Positions 25,202 through 34,268 of a stretch of DNA of 64,000 nt are shown piece after piece. A model generated the notes under the pieces. The model had not been told where the DNA came from. It ran no database searches and saw nothing but the letters and a program-made list of their open reading frames with translations. The stretch is from Pedobacter sp. ISL-64 (lineage in GTDB: Bacteria > Bacteroidota > Bacteroidia > Sphingobacteriales > Sphingobacteriaceae). Each line of letters opens with the position of its first letter. The stretch's first letter is position 1. The stretch lies in NCBI RefSeq assembly GCF_018613605.1, contig NZ_JAGGPU010000008.1, positions 248,001-312,000 of the forward strand, read 5' to 3'. A program made the translations under genes and the position numbers.

Positions 25202-26784
25202 TAATTTTTATCTAGATAGTTTTTAAGATCTGTGATGGTATTAACATTCAGATCTTTTGATTGTTTTTGCCGCATCATCAAAGCATAAGAATTATTAAAA
25301 CCTATAGGTTTAAGCCATTTGATATTAAACTTTTTCTCGAATTCGGTGTAGACATAATCATAAGTTTTATCTTTATCATGTGCCATTTCCTTAGCAATTT
25401 TTGGATCCGGTTGCAACAAAACCAATAAACCTGTCCCGGTATATTCAGGATAAAAATCGATCTGATCGTTCATCAGTGCATCAAAACAGATTTTTGTTCC
25501 ACCAAGTCCTGTTTTGGTAGATACCTCATAATCTGTATTTCCTTTAATCAACATGCTGTACATTTCGGCCAGAATATATTGTTCACCAAAAATCTTTGAG
25601 CCTATCCTCACTACACCGTTATGTCCGTTTTTTGGCGCTTTATACAAACCAGTACTGATGAGGAAATCCTTTGCCACACGTTCCGGTGTCAGGTGCAAAT
25701 AATCGGTTCTGTAATTAAGATCCGTCATAACCGAATCAGTAATTTTACCAGCAAGTAAATTCAAAGTTTCTGCTAATTGGGGAAATTGCTTCAATGCTTC
25801 ATCTCGAACAATTGGTGCAGCATAGTACGGCGGAAAGATACTTTTATCGTCTTTTAAAATTTTCAGATCGAAAGCTTTCAAACGGCCATCGGTAGAATAA
25901 CCGCTAATCACATCCAATTCTTTTGAAAAAGCGGCCTTGTACATTACCGCATCGCTGATTACAATGGTATGGATTTTCAGGCCATAGGTAGATTTTAATC
26001 CAAGATCCCCGTCTTGCCTGCCCATAAATTCAGGGGTAAATCCGGCGGTTAACGTAGAACCATAAGCCGATGGAAGTGCATAAAAACCACCCAACATTAA
26101 AATCACAACAGGCAAAATACACAATGCTTTTTTCAGCTTCTTAAAATCCATTTTCTGGACCAGGGAAAGTAAGGCATCGAGAATAATGGCCAATAACGCA
26201 GCGGGAATAGCCCCAGCTAAGATCATATTGGTGTTGTTAAGCGAGATGCCCCCAAAAATAAACTCCCCTAATCCACCCGCTGCAATAAAAGAAGCCAATG
26301 TGGCCACACCAACATTGATAACTGTTGCAGTACGGATACCCGCCAAAATAACCGGCATAGCCAAAGGTAATTCTACTTTTAACAGTATCTGGCTCTGGCT
26401 CATCCCCATTGCCCTGGCCGCTTCTTTAACATACTGATCGATGCCAATAATGCCTGTATAGGTATTGCGGATAATCGGTAACAAGGCATAAATTAGCAGC
26501 GCCACAATTGCAGGTTTTGCGCCAATCCCTAAAATGGGGATCATAAATCCCAATAAGGCAATGCTCGGAACCGTTTGCAATACGCCAGCAATCCCTAAAA
26601 CCGTTCCCGAAAGTTTTCTTTTTCTGGCAATCAATATGCCAAGTGGTAAGCCAATGGCGATGGCAAAAAGTAGGGAAATAAAGGTTAAACCAACATGTTG
26701 AAGGGTTTGAGCAAACAATTTATCAGATTGCTCATGCATAAATTGCCATAAAGTTTGCTGATGCTCATCCATGTGCCTGCGCAT
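25201..26784 (-). CDS. Fused ABC permease/substrate-binding protein, EgtU/OpuC type, with rearranged binding domain
   Basis: 527 residues. Residues about 25-210 are a BPD-type permease ('GVLQTVPSIALLGFMIPILG', EAA loop 'EAARAMGMSQSQILLKVELP'), 218-236 a further membrane segment, and 245-527 an OpuAC-type binding domain. The order inside that domain is unusual: the half that normally ends the domain ('GFTPEFMGRQDG' 248-259, 'SGYSTDG' 294-300, 'FPPYYAAPIVR' 317-327) comes first, and the half that normally begins it ('VRIGSKIFGEQYILAEM' 392-408, 'DFYPEYTGTG' 443-452, 'PIGFNNSYAL' 493-502) follows. Glycine betaine importers share this build, but the EgtUV ergothioneine importer does too, and the egtBD operon favours the latter. 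Overlaps the ATPase gene by 20 bp. Confidence 0.88.
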   Translation of the reverse strand: MRRHMDEHQQTLWQFMHEQSDKLFAQTLQHVGLTFISLLFAIAIGLPLGILIARKRKLSGTVLGIAGVLQTVPSIALLGFMIPILGIGAKPAIVALLIYALLPIIRNTYTGIIGIDQYVKEAARAMGMSQSQILLKVELPLAMPVILAGIRTATVINVGVATLASFIAAGGLGEFIFGGISLNNTNMILAGAIPAALLAIILDALLSLVQKMDFKKLKKALCILPVVILMLGGFYALPSAYGSTLTAGFTPEFMGRQDGDLGLKSTYGLKIHTIVISDAVMYKAAFSKELDVISGYSTDGRLKAFDLKILKDDKSIFPPYYAAPIVRDEALKQFPQLAETLNLLAGKITDSVMTDLNYRTDYLHLTPERVAKDFLISTGLYKAPKNGHNGVVRIGSKIFGEQYILAEMYSMLIKGNTDYEVSTKTGLGGTKICFDALMNDQIDFYPEYTGTGLLVLLQPDPKIAKEMAHDKDKTYDYVYTEFEKKFNIKWLKPIGFNNSYALMMRQKQSKDLNVNTITDLKNYLDKN

Positions 26785-27724
26785 TTTGAAATTGGTTAAA
26801 TCCTTTGGTTAACTGTTCGAAATTAACTGTTTTGCTGTCCTTATTGGCACCAGAAACCAGAAGTTCGCTCCGATCAGAACTTCGCAACAATTCCATCGCA
26901 TCCCATACATTCAAATCAGCAGATAGGCTTTTCCCATCTTGTAATGCCCTTTTAGGTAAATAAGGCCAAATATCCTGTATTTTAACTACTTTAAATTCGA
27001 GGGCTAACCTTTGTCCGGCTAAAAATTTCCTTGCAAAATCATTTACAGGTTGATAAAGCAATTCTTTGGGTGTTCCAATCTGGATGATTTTTCCCTTATC
27101 CATTAAACAAATGCGATCTGCCAATTCAAAAGCTTCCTGAACATCATGCGTAACCATTACAATGGTTTTCCTTTTTAGTTCTTCTAATCCCTTAAATTCT
27201 TTTTGGATACTGGTTCGGGTAACGTTGTCTAAAGCGCCAAAAGGCTCGTCCATTAACAATACAGAAGGGTCTGTAACCAAAGCACGGGCAAGGCCTACAC
27301 GCTGCTGTTGCCCACCACTAAGCTCATGTGGAAACATCGCCAGGCTATTTTCAGGAAGATGGAGTTTTTTGATCAGCTCCTGCGTTCGGACTTTAATTTT
27401 TTCTTTATCCCATTTTAAAAGCTTCGGCACAACGGCAATATTCTCAGCAACGGTATAGTGTGGAAAAAGCCCAATGTTCTGCATCACATAACCAATTCCC
27501 GTTCGTAAAACATCAGGATCTTGATTGGTTATATTTTCGCCATTGATAAAAACCTGACCTGCATCGGGCTCAATTAACCGGTTGATCATTTTTAGCGTGG
27601 TGGTTTTACCACAGCCACTTGTGCCCAACAATACCAGCGTTTCCTTTTCTTCTACCTTAAAAGAGGCTTTATTTACCGCTAAGGTATCTCCAAATTTCTT
27701 ACTTATCTCTTTTAATTGGATCAT
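26765..27724 (-). CDS. ABC transporter ATPase, EgtV/OpuCA type
   Basis: 319 residues. Walker A 'GTSGCGKTTTLKM' (34-46), Q-loop 'YVMQNIGLFPHYTVAENI', signature 'LSGGQQQRVGLARAL', Walker B 'VLLMDEPFGALDNVTR', switch His in 'VMVTHDVQEAFELAD'. A short C-terminal extension (about 240-315) resembles a single CBS-like module, while osmoprotectant ATPases usually carry a tandem pair. It energises the permease encoded next. Starts 2 bp after the flavin reductase gene and overlaps the permease gene by 20 bp, so it is firmly in the operon. Confidence 0.9.
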   Translation of the reverse strand: MIQLKEISKKFGDTLAVNKASFKVEEKETLVLLGTSGCGKTTTLKMINRLIEPDAGQVFINGENITNQDPDVLRTGIGYVMQNIGLFPHYTVAENIAVVPKLLKWDKEKIKVRTQELIKKLHLPENSLAMFPHELSGGQQQRVGLARALVTDPSVLLMDEPFGALDNVTRTSIQKEFKGLEELKRKTIVMVTHDVQEAFELADRICLMDKGKIIQIGTPKELLYQPVNDFARKFLAGQRLALEFKVVKIQDIWPYLPKRALQDGKSLSADLNVWDAMELLRSSDRSELLVSGANKDSKTVNFEQLTKGFNQFQNAQAHG

Positions 27725-27726
27725 AC

Positions 27727-29109
27727 TTAGTTATCGATTTTCATAAATAGATTATTTAACGATTCGGAATATGTAGGGTGTGCAAATACACAATATCTGA
27801 TCCTATCGTAAGTAATCCCGCCTTCCATCGCCATTTGAAGAACAGACATGATTTCTCCACCTTCTGAGGCTAGGATAGCAGCTCCCAGTATCTTTTTACT
27901 ATCAGCATCTACAATTGCTTTCATCAGCCCTAAAGTTTCGTTTGTTTCAATACCGCGCGCAACATTCGACATCGGTAGAACGGCAACTTTATAATTCAAT
28001 TTCTTTTCTTTTGCTTCTTTTTCAGAAATACCTATCCGCCCAAGTTGAGGGTCGGTAAACATGCAATATGGCACCGGCCGATCGTGAATAGAATAATTTG
28101 TGCCCTCCATTAGGTTCCGGTAAACAACGGTATAATCGTTATAAGCAATATGTGTAAATGAAGGGCCACCTTTTACATCACCGAGTGCATAAATCCCTTT
28201 AATATTGGTTTCGAGTTTTTCATTAACAAGAATATGCCCTTTGTCATCCAATTTTACGCCACACTTTCCAAGATCTAAATCTGCAGTTTGAGGAGTACGG
28301 CCTGCGGCTACCAACACATGGCTCGCAGTTATTTCTTTTTTGATTTTCCCAGACTCCAGCGTAATGCTAATCTGTTTTTTATCCTGCGCTATTTTCTTGA
28401 TTTTAACATCAGTGATCAGTTCGATGTTTTCGTCGGTTAAAATTTCAGTAAGTGCTGATGAGATATCCTGATCTTCTCTGGCTAATATGCCTGATGATTT
28501 TTCCAAAACAGTTACTTTACTACCAAATCGATTAAACATTTGCCCAAACTCAAGCCCGATGTAATTTCCGCCAATAACCACTAGGTGTTCTGGAACAGTT
28601 TTAAGATCTAAAATTGTTGTCGATGTAAGATAATTAATTTCATCTAATCCTTCAATATCCGGTATGGTAGTTTTTGCACCAGTGTTGATAAAAATCCGTT
28701 CGGCAGTTACTTTTTCTTCACCGCCATCGTTGAGTGCAATAGACAGTTCTTTTTCACTACTAAATCTGGCTGTTCCAAATATAAGCTCAAGTCCTTTGGT
28801 ATTTTTAAGGCCTTTTTCAGATGATGACCTGAACTGGTTTACGATATCGTCCTTCCGTTGCTTTATCTTTCTAAAATCAATTTTGATCGCTCCAACTTCT
28901 ACGCCGAGTTCAGTTGCTCTTCTGGCTTGATACACTGCCCTTGCAGAAGCGATCATTGCTTTTGTTGGTGTACAACCATCATTAATACATGTGCCGCCAA
29001 CATATCTTTTTTCAACAATCGCTGTTTTTTTGCCCGCTTCGGCAAGCCTTTTGGCCAAAGGAGTTCCTGCCTGCCCTGCACCTATAATTATTGCGTCGTA
29101 GTGTTTCAT
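27727..29109 (-). CDS. FAD-dependent pyridine nucleotide-disulfide oxidoreductase
   Basis: 460 residues, class I flavin disulfide reductase (glutathione reductase, lipoamide dehydrogenase and mercuric reductase family). FAD motif 'IIIGAGQAGTPLA' (7-19), redox pair C41/C46 in 'GGTCINDGCTPTK', NAD(P) motif 'LVVIGGNYIGLEFGQMF', 'IYALGDVKGGPSF', and the C-terminal catalytic 'FAHPTYSES' His-Glu. No N-terminal heavy-metal domain and no C-terminal Cys pair, so mercury reduction is unlikely. It is the first gene of the operon with the EgtUV-like transporter, EgtB and EgtD; reducing an oxidised form of ergothioneine or another thiol is a reasonable inference, but the substrate is unknown. Confidence 0.85.
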   Translation of the reverse strand: MKHYDAIIIGAGQAGTPLAKRLAEAGKKTAIVEKRYVGGTCINDGCTPTKAMIASARAVYQARRATELGVEVGAIKIDFRKIKQRKDDIVNQFRSSSEKGLKNTKGLELIFGTARFSSEKELSIALNDGGEEKVTAERIFINTGAKTTIPDIEGLDEINYLTSTTILDLKTVPEHLVVIGGNYIGLEFGQMFNRFGSKVTVLEKSSGILAREDQDISSALTEILTDENIELITDVKIKKIAQDKKQISITLESGKIKKEITASHVLVAAGRTPQTADLDLGKCGVKLDDKGHILVNEKLETNIKGIYALGDVKGGPSFTHIAYNDYTVVYRNLMEGTNYSIHDRPVPYCMFTDPQLGRIGISEKEAKEKKLNYKVAVLPMSNVARGIETNETLGLMKAIVDADSKKILGAAILASEGGEIMSVLQMAMEGGITYDRIRYCVFAHPTYSESLNNLFMKIDN

Positions 29110-29306
29110 CGATTTCCAGATTAATAGAATTTGTTTTGTCCTTAAAAATATAACCTAAATACGAGTCCAATGTTTGGTCAATATTGATTTATACTATGTC
29201 CAATTGAAACATTACAAGTTCGAATAAAAAAGTTACAAACTATATTCCAAAATCGACGTTAAATAATTGTAAACATTTAATTGACAAACATAAACCGCAG
29301 CCTTAT

Positions 29307-29441
29307 ATGCAAACTCAAACAACAGAAAACACGAACCTTACCGTTTTTATCCAGGATGATTCTTCAATTGAAGATAAAAGAGACATTTTATTAAACAGTT
29401 TGTTAGACGATCTGAACAGTCAAACAGAATCTTTTAATTAA
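29307..29441 (+). CDS. Possible small acidic peptide
   Basis: A 44-codon frame in a 643-bp gap (29110-29752): start 'MQTQTTENTNLTVFIQDD', end 'LLDDLNSQTESFN'. It is acidic, has a helical-looking middle and no signal or membrane segment. Length, composition and a clean stop make it plausible, but no family is recognised and no promoter box was assigned. The rest of the gap holds the promoter region of the ergothioneine operon and an AT-rich stretch with repeated ATTAAG words around 29560. Confidence 0.35.
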   Translation: MQTQTTENTNLTVFIQDDSSIEDKRDILLNSLLDDLNSQTESFN

Positions 29442-29752
29442 AATTTAACATCGATTACGAACAAATCGCCGAGAAGGTTAAATGAGACTTTAGATATTGA
29501 TCTTTAAGCTCAGATGGCCTAGGTGGTCCAAAAAATAAGCAGATTCAATCTGAACATTAAGAATTTAAGAGCATTAAGGGCCTAAGCTTTCAATCCTTAG
29601 CAATAAAGATGCTTTATAGATAGATGTAACTTCTTAAAAAAGAAAAGGGCAAACAAATTCATGTTTACCCCTTTCAATCTAAATTAACGCTCTCGCGACA
29701 AAAGTATAAATTCTTCTTAAACCTGTATGTAACAAATTTATTTACATTAAAG

Positions 29753-32314
29753 TTAATGTAAAATGATCTGTGCACGGCGAAGGTTATCCGTAGTCTGCAA
29801 AATTTTATCCTTTAATTTTGGGTTGTAGTTAGGATGTGACTTCAAGAAATCCTGCACAACTGCATTAGCTTTTTCATTGTTATAACTCGAAAATATAGCC
29901 GCTAACCACGATTGCGGAAAAAATATATCTCCTGTTTTCTGTATTTCTTCCAATAATTCTAAGCTTTCTTTGAGATAATGGATAGAACTTGTTTGCCTGA
30001 TGGGATGGTGCAGGTAAGATAAAGCTGTAGTTACCCAGGCCTCTTTCTGTCGGTTTTTCCGGTCTTTTAAGCCGTTAAAAAAATTATCTCTTTCCTTAAC
30101 ATCTAAAGACAAGGCAGGTGTTAAATAAATAAGCCGGTTTTTACGATCTTCATTTTTGGTCCGTGCCAACTGATCTTTTAAGATCGTATTTGCAGTATCT
30201 GTTTTAAGGGCTAGCGTTAATGCTAATGCGCTATAATCATCTTCTAACAATTTAATTCCATTTGGTGCGGTTTGTTTGAGCCAGATATTATACATACGTT
30301 TTCCGGCATCCGCACTCAGATATACATTTTGATAAGCATTGAACAAAATCTTCCTGTTATTTTGCGTTTGCTGTTGCTCCATTGCATTCCATATTGTTTT
30401 CTCCGTACTTTCATACACCGCATTCCGTGCTTCAGCAGTTAGAAAAGTCCAGTAAATATTGGTTAGGTACCCCGTAATCAGCCTGAGGTTCATCTCGTTT
30501 TTCTCAACCGACAATCCTTGTAAAAACACAGCCAAAAGTTCTTTAGGTTTAGTGCTTTTTCCCGAAAGCATATTTTCGTAGGCATTGATATACGCTGATG
30601 CCCGTTCTAACGGGTCGGCAAGATCATAAAGATTTGCCATCATCTCTTTATCAATCGGAAAAAGGCCATACCCCGCACCGTTTGCATTAAACAAAATATA
30701 TTGTGGTTTTGGAAGACCTTTTGCTTCAATTAAATCTGTCTTAGCAAGCTTAGCATCTACAACTAAAATCTTACTCGCTGTTGGGTAAACCAGCTTAACT
30801 GTAAAAGATTGCGGCCATACCCGTGGCTGTCCCATCTCACTGCTTTGGTTTAAGCTTAAATCGCTAATTTTATCTCCGTTGTATTTAATATCATAACTAA
30901 AAACCGGCCTACCAGGTTCATTTACCCAAACTTTGTTCCAACTATGGAGATCACTTTTGCTATATTTACTTAAAATGGCAATCAAATCATTCCATGTAGC
31001 GTTGCTGTAACTGTACTTTTTCAGATACTCCCTTATACCCTGCTGAAAATTCTGTTTTCCCATCAATAATTCCAATTGACGCATCATAATGGGTGCTTTA
31101 TGGTAAATTATATTTCCATACATTGATCCTGCTTCTTGTAAATTATCCAATTGCTGGCGAATGGGATTGGCGCCCAGTGTTCTATCTACCCCGTAAGCTG
31201 CCGGATAATGGTCTTGTAAAAACTTAAGGTCGAAAGTACTTTTACCCATTAACTTTTCAGTTACCTTATCGGCCATAAAATTGGCAAAAACCTCTTTCAT
31301 CCAAACATCGTTAAACCATTTCATGGTTACCAGATCGCCAAACCACATGTGTGCGGTTTCATGCGAAATCAGGTTAGAACGCGAAATGAACTGATCTCTG
31401 GTAGCTCCCTGATCTAAAAACAATGCTGATGCTTTATATTGTACCTCCCCAGGATGTTCCATACCACCAAACTGAAAATCTGGAATACTGACAAAACCCA
31501 CTTTTTGAAAAGGATATTTTATCGCTGTCCAGTCTTCCAAAAAATCGAGAGCATCACGATGTGCTACAAAAACAGAGTCTACGCTGAGCTTAATTTTGGC
31601 TGAATCAGTTTCGCGGTGCAAAAATTCCATTTTATTATTTTTCATTTCCCTATTTATCAAGGTGTATTTACCCGCAGTGAAGGAAAATAAATAAGTGGGT
31701 AATTTATCTGAATTATTGAAATGATAGGTAGTAGAACTTCCTTGCACAAATGAGTCTTTTTTAACCGCATTAGCCATTACATGCCAATCAGTTGGAACGG
31801 TTAACGAAACTAAAAATTTAGCTTTTAAATCGGGTTGATCAAAGCACGGGAATACCGTTCTGGCATGATCAGGAACAAAAAGCGCATACAAAAAGTCTTT
31901 GTTTCGGTTTAATGATTCGTTACCCGCAATAAATCCAATCTCGATATGGTTATCGCCTACTTTTAAATGCTCCTGCTTTACCAAGATATGTTCGGCTTTA
32001 AAATCAATCGGTATCGTTTTGCCATTAACCGATACTCGCTTTATATGATCTGCATTCTGCTTAAAGTCAACCTGCAGATAAATTAACTTATTTAGCTTAA
32101 AATCAATATTTTCAGTTGAGTGAACTGGCGCTGTTTGTTCTGCTGGAATGCTAAAGTGAAGCTTATATTGAATATTACTTATGGCTGCACTTCTGGAACT
32201 TGCCAGTGCAAGAGAAACTCCAGGTTCAATGGCTACGGGATTAGTAACCTGTTGCGCAAAACAGGTAGCACTTAATAGAAAGAAAAAGCAAAAGTATTTG
32301 GTAATCGTATTCAT
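29753..32314 (-). CDS. M1 family metallo-aminopeptidase, exported
   Basis: 853 residues from the ATG at 32314; the frame is open 33 codons further upstream into the NRAMP-like gene, but Met at 32314 begins a clear signal peptide ('YFCFFFLLSATCFAQQ'). The exopeptidase motif is 'GGMEHPGEV' and the zinc site 'HETAHMWFGDL' (near residue 318) with the third ligand Glu exactly 18 residues later in 'MKEVFANF'. The C-terminal half is helical, ERAP1-like. It should trim N-terminal residues from peptides in the periplasm. It begins 11 bp after the NRAMP-like gene, at the end of the 5-oxoprolinase operon, which suggests that peptide breakdown feeds 5-oxoproline use. Confidence 0.88.
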   Translation of the reverse strand: MNTITKYFCFFFLLSATCFAQQVTNPVAIEPGVSLALASSRSAAISNIQYKLHFSIPAEQTAPVHSTENIDFKLNKLIYLQVDFKQNADHIKRVSVNGKTIPIDFKAEHILVKQEHLKVGDNHIEIGFIAGNESLNRNKDFLYALFVPDHARTVFPCFDQPDLKAKFLVSLTVPTDWHVMANAVKKDSFVQGSSTTYHFNNSDKLPTYLFSFTAGKYTLINREMKNNKMEFLHRETDSAKIKLSVDSVFVAHRDALDFLEDWTAIKYPFQKVGFVSIPDFQFGGMEHPGEVQYKASALFLDQGATRDQFISRSNLISHETAHMWFGDLVTMKWFNDVWMKEVFANFMADKVTEKLMGKSTFDLKFLQDHYPAAYGVDRTLGANPIRQQLDNLQEAGSMYGNIIYHKAPIMMRQLELLMGKQNFQQGIREYLKKYSYSNATWNDLIAILSKYSKSDLHSWNKVWVNEPGRPVFSYDIKYNGDKISDLSLNQSSEMGQPRVWPQSFTVKLVYPTASKILVVDAKLAKTDLIEAKGLPKPQYILFNANGAGYGLFPIDKEMMANLYDLADPLERASAYINAYENMLSGKSTKPKELLAVFLQGLSVEKNEMNLRLITGYLTNIYWTFLTAEARNAVYESTEKTIWNAMEQQQTQNNRKILFNAYQNVYLSADAGKRMYNIWLKQTAPNGIKLLEDDYSALALTLALKTDTANTILKDQLARTKNEDRKNRLIYLTPALSLDVKERDNFFNGLKDRKNRQKEAWVTTALSYLHHPIRQTSSIHYLKESLELLEEIQKTGDIFFPQSWLAAIFSSYNNEKANAVVQDFLKSHPNYNPKLKDKILQTTDNLRRAQIILH

Positions 32315-32325
32315 CGTATAAAGAT

Positions 32326-33510
32326 TTATTCTCCTTTTATCATTTGTATAATGGTACCATAGCTCATCCAAACCATGGTTAATACCACAGCTAAACCTGT
32401 TAAGGTTAACCAAAACGGTTGTTTGTAATTTGCAATAATTTTGGTTTTATAAGCGGCAATAAGCATAATACCTAATGCAATGGGTAAAATAAAACCATTA
32501 ATTGCGCCTACGGTAAGCAGTATTTTAACGGGTTTACCGATGAGGATAAATATAATGCAGGAGATGGTTATAAAGGCAATGATAATCTCACGGTTAAACT
32601 TTAATATCAGTGGGTGAAAACTCTTAATAAATGAAATGGAAGTATAGGCTGAACCCACAACTGAAGAAATTCCCGCAGCCCATATCACCACACCAAAAAT
32701 CTTATATCCTATTTCGCCGCTGGCCAATTTAAAAACCGAAGCAGCTGGATTGGATGGATCTAAAGTAAAACCTTTGCTTACCACTCCTAAAGCAGCAATA
32801 AATAACAATAAGCGCATAATAGAGGCCAATCCGATGGCACTTAATGCACCTTTATTTACGGCGCCTAAATTATGTATCCCAGTTTGCCTGGCATCCAATA
32901 AACGGTGAGCGCCCGAAAAGGTGATATAACCACCCACTGTTCCACCAACTATGGTTAATACTGCCGTAAAACTAAACTGCGTAGGATTTACTGCCCTTAA
33001 TGCAGCTTCTGCCAATGGTGGCGAACTGGTATAGGCGATAATTAAGGCAAGTACAATTTTAATCAGCCCCATGGTTTTGGCAAAAACATCCATTGCCTTG
33101 CCGGCTTCTTTGTAGATAAAGATGCCTATTGCCATAATTGCGCTTATTACGGCACCCTGCCCAACACTAACGCCGAATAATACATTGAGTCCTAAGCCAG
33201 CACCAGCAATATTACCAATATTAAAAGCCAAACCACCTAAAAAAACCAGGAATGAAATAAAGTATCCTAAACCTGGAAATACCTTATTGGCTATATCTTG
33301 AGCAGGTTTGTCGGCAACAGCAATAATCCGCCAGATGTTTAACTGTGCAATGGCATCTAATATGATGGACAGCAATATCACAAACGCAAAACTTGCCCCT
33401 AACTGCTGGGTAAAAACTGCGGTTTGGGTTAAAAATCCAGGACCAATGGCTGATGAAGCCATTAGAAAAGCTGCGCCTAAAAGTACACTCCAATTGTATT
33501 TTGGCTTCAT
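32326..33510 (-). CDS. NRAMP-related carrier of the YcsG type
   Basis: 394 residues, about 11 membrane helices, NRAMP superfamily. The first helix has 'SAIGPGFLTQTAVF' where metal transporters have the DPGN motif, so the Asp and Asn metal ligands are replaced by Gly and Phe; helix 6 has 'GGYITFSGAHRLLD' and no MPH motif. It therefore probably does not carry Mn or Fe. In Bacillus subtilis a relative, YcsG, sits with the 5-oxoprolinase genes, as here, and a role in 5-oxoproline or amino-acid uptake is likely. The gene overlaps pxpA by 4 bp. Confidence 0.82.
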   Translation of the reverse strand: MKPKYNWSVLLGAAFLMASSAIGPGFLTQTAVFTQQLGASFAFVILLSIILDAIAQLNIWRIIAVADKPAQDIANKVFPGLGYFISFLVFLGGLAFNIGNIAGAGLGLNVLFGVSVGQGAVISAIMAIGIFIYKEAGKAMDVFAKTMGLIKIVLALIIAYTSSPPLAEAALRAVNPTQFSFTAVLTIVGGTVGGYITFSGAHRLLDARQTGIHNLGAVNKGALSAIGLASIMRLLLFIAALGVVSKGFTLDPSNPAASVFKLASGEIGYKIFGVVIWAAGISSVVGSAYTSISFIKSFHPLILKFNREIIIAFITISCIIFILIGKPVKILLTVGAINGFILPIALGIMLIAAYKTKIIANYKQPFWLTLTGLAVVLTMVWMSYGTIIQMIKGE

Positions 33511-34268
33511 ATTGCTGGGGCTTTAATTACGACACCTTCTTTTTGTAATCGTTCAGCTATTAATTTAGCAAAAGCAACAGCGTGTTCACCATCGCCATGC
33601 AAACAAACCGTTTCGGCCTTAACCGCAATGCGGTTTCCATTTATACTATTTACTTCCTGGTTTAAAGCAAATCCCAATACCTGGTTGATGGCATCTTCTT
33701 CATTCGTAATTAAAGCATTGTCTGCTGACCGAGGGGTAAGTAAACCATCATCCTGATAACTTCGATCGGCAAAAACTTCCGATGCGGTTACAATACCCTT
33801 CTTTTCGGCTTCATCAATCATCTTACTTCCTGCTAAAGCATACAGGATCAGACCAGGGTCGAAATCGTAAACGGCCTGTACAATGGCTTTTGCCAAAGCA
33901 GTATCTTTTGCAGCCATATTATACAATGCACCATGTGCTTTAACATGATGTAATTTACTACCTGCAGCTTTGACAAAACCGCTTAATGCACCAATCTGAT
34001 ATAATGTAAATTGATAGGCCTCAGTTGGGGTAATCTTCATTTCTCTACGACCAAAGCCCTGCAGATCGGGCAAGCCAGGGTGTGCACCAATGGCTATCCC
34101 TTTTTTTAAGGCTGAAGTTACCGTTTGCTGCATCACAGCCGGATCGCCGGCATGGAAGCCACAGGCAATATTTGCCGATGAAATATAATCCATCAGTTTG
34201 TTATCGTTGGGCATGGTATAATTCCCAAATGCTTCTCCCATGTCGCAATTAAGATCGATCATTTTCAT
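33507..34268 (-). CDS. pxpA: 5-oxoprolinase subunit A (LamB/YcsF family)
   Basis: 253 residues. Family signatures 'DLNCDMGEAFG' (5-15), 'SANIACGFHAGDP', 'GAHPGLPDLQGFGRR', 'KAHGALYNMAA' and 'CLHGDGEHAVAFA' are all present. With PxpB and PxpC it hydrolyses 5-oxo-L-proline to glutamate using ATP in the cytosol. Overlaps of 4 bp with the NRAMP-like gene and with pxpC show a tightly packed operon. Confidence 0.93.
   Translation of the reverse strand: MKMIDLNCDMGEAFGNYTMPNDNKLMDYISSANIACGFHAGDPAVMQQTVTSALKKGIAIGAHPGLPDLQGFGRREMKITPTEAYQFTLYQIGALSGFVKAAGSKLHHVKAHGALYNMAAKDTALAKAIVQAVYDFDPGLILYALAGSKMIDEAEKKGIVTASEVFADRSYQDDGLLTPRSADNALITNEEDAINQVLGFALNQEVNSINGNRIAVKAETVCLHGDGEHAVAFAKLIAERLQKEGVVIKAPAI

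Noticed and set aside
27727..29109. Mercuric reductase
   Set aside because: No N-terminal heavy-metal domain, no C-terminal Cys pair and no other mer genes; the operon context is ergothioneine.
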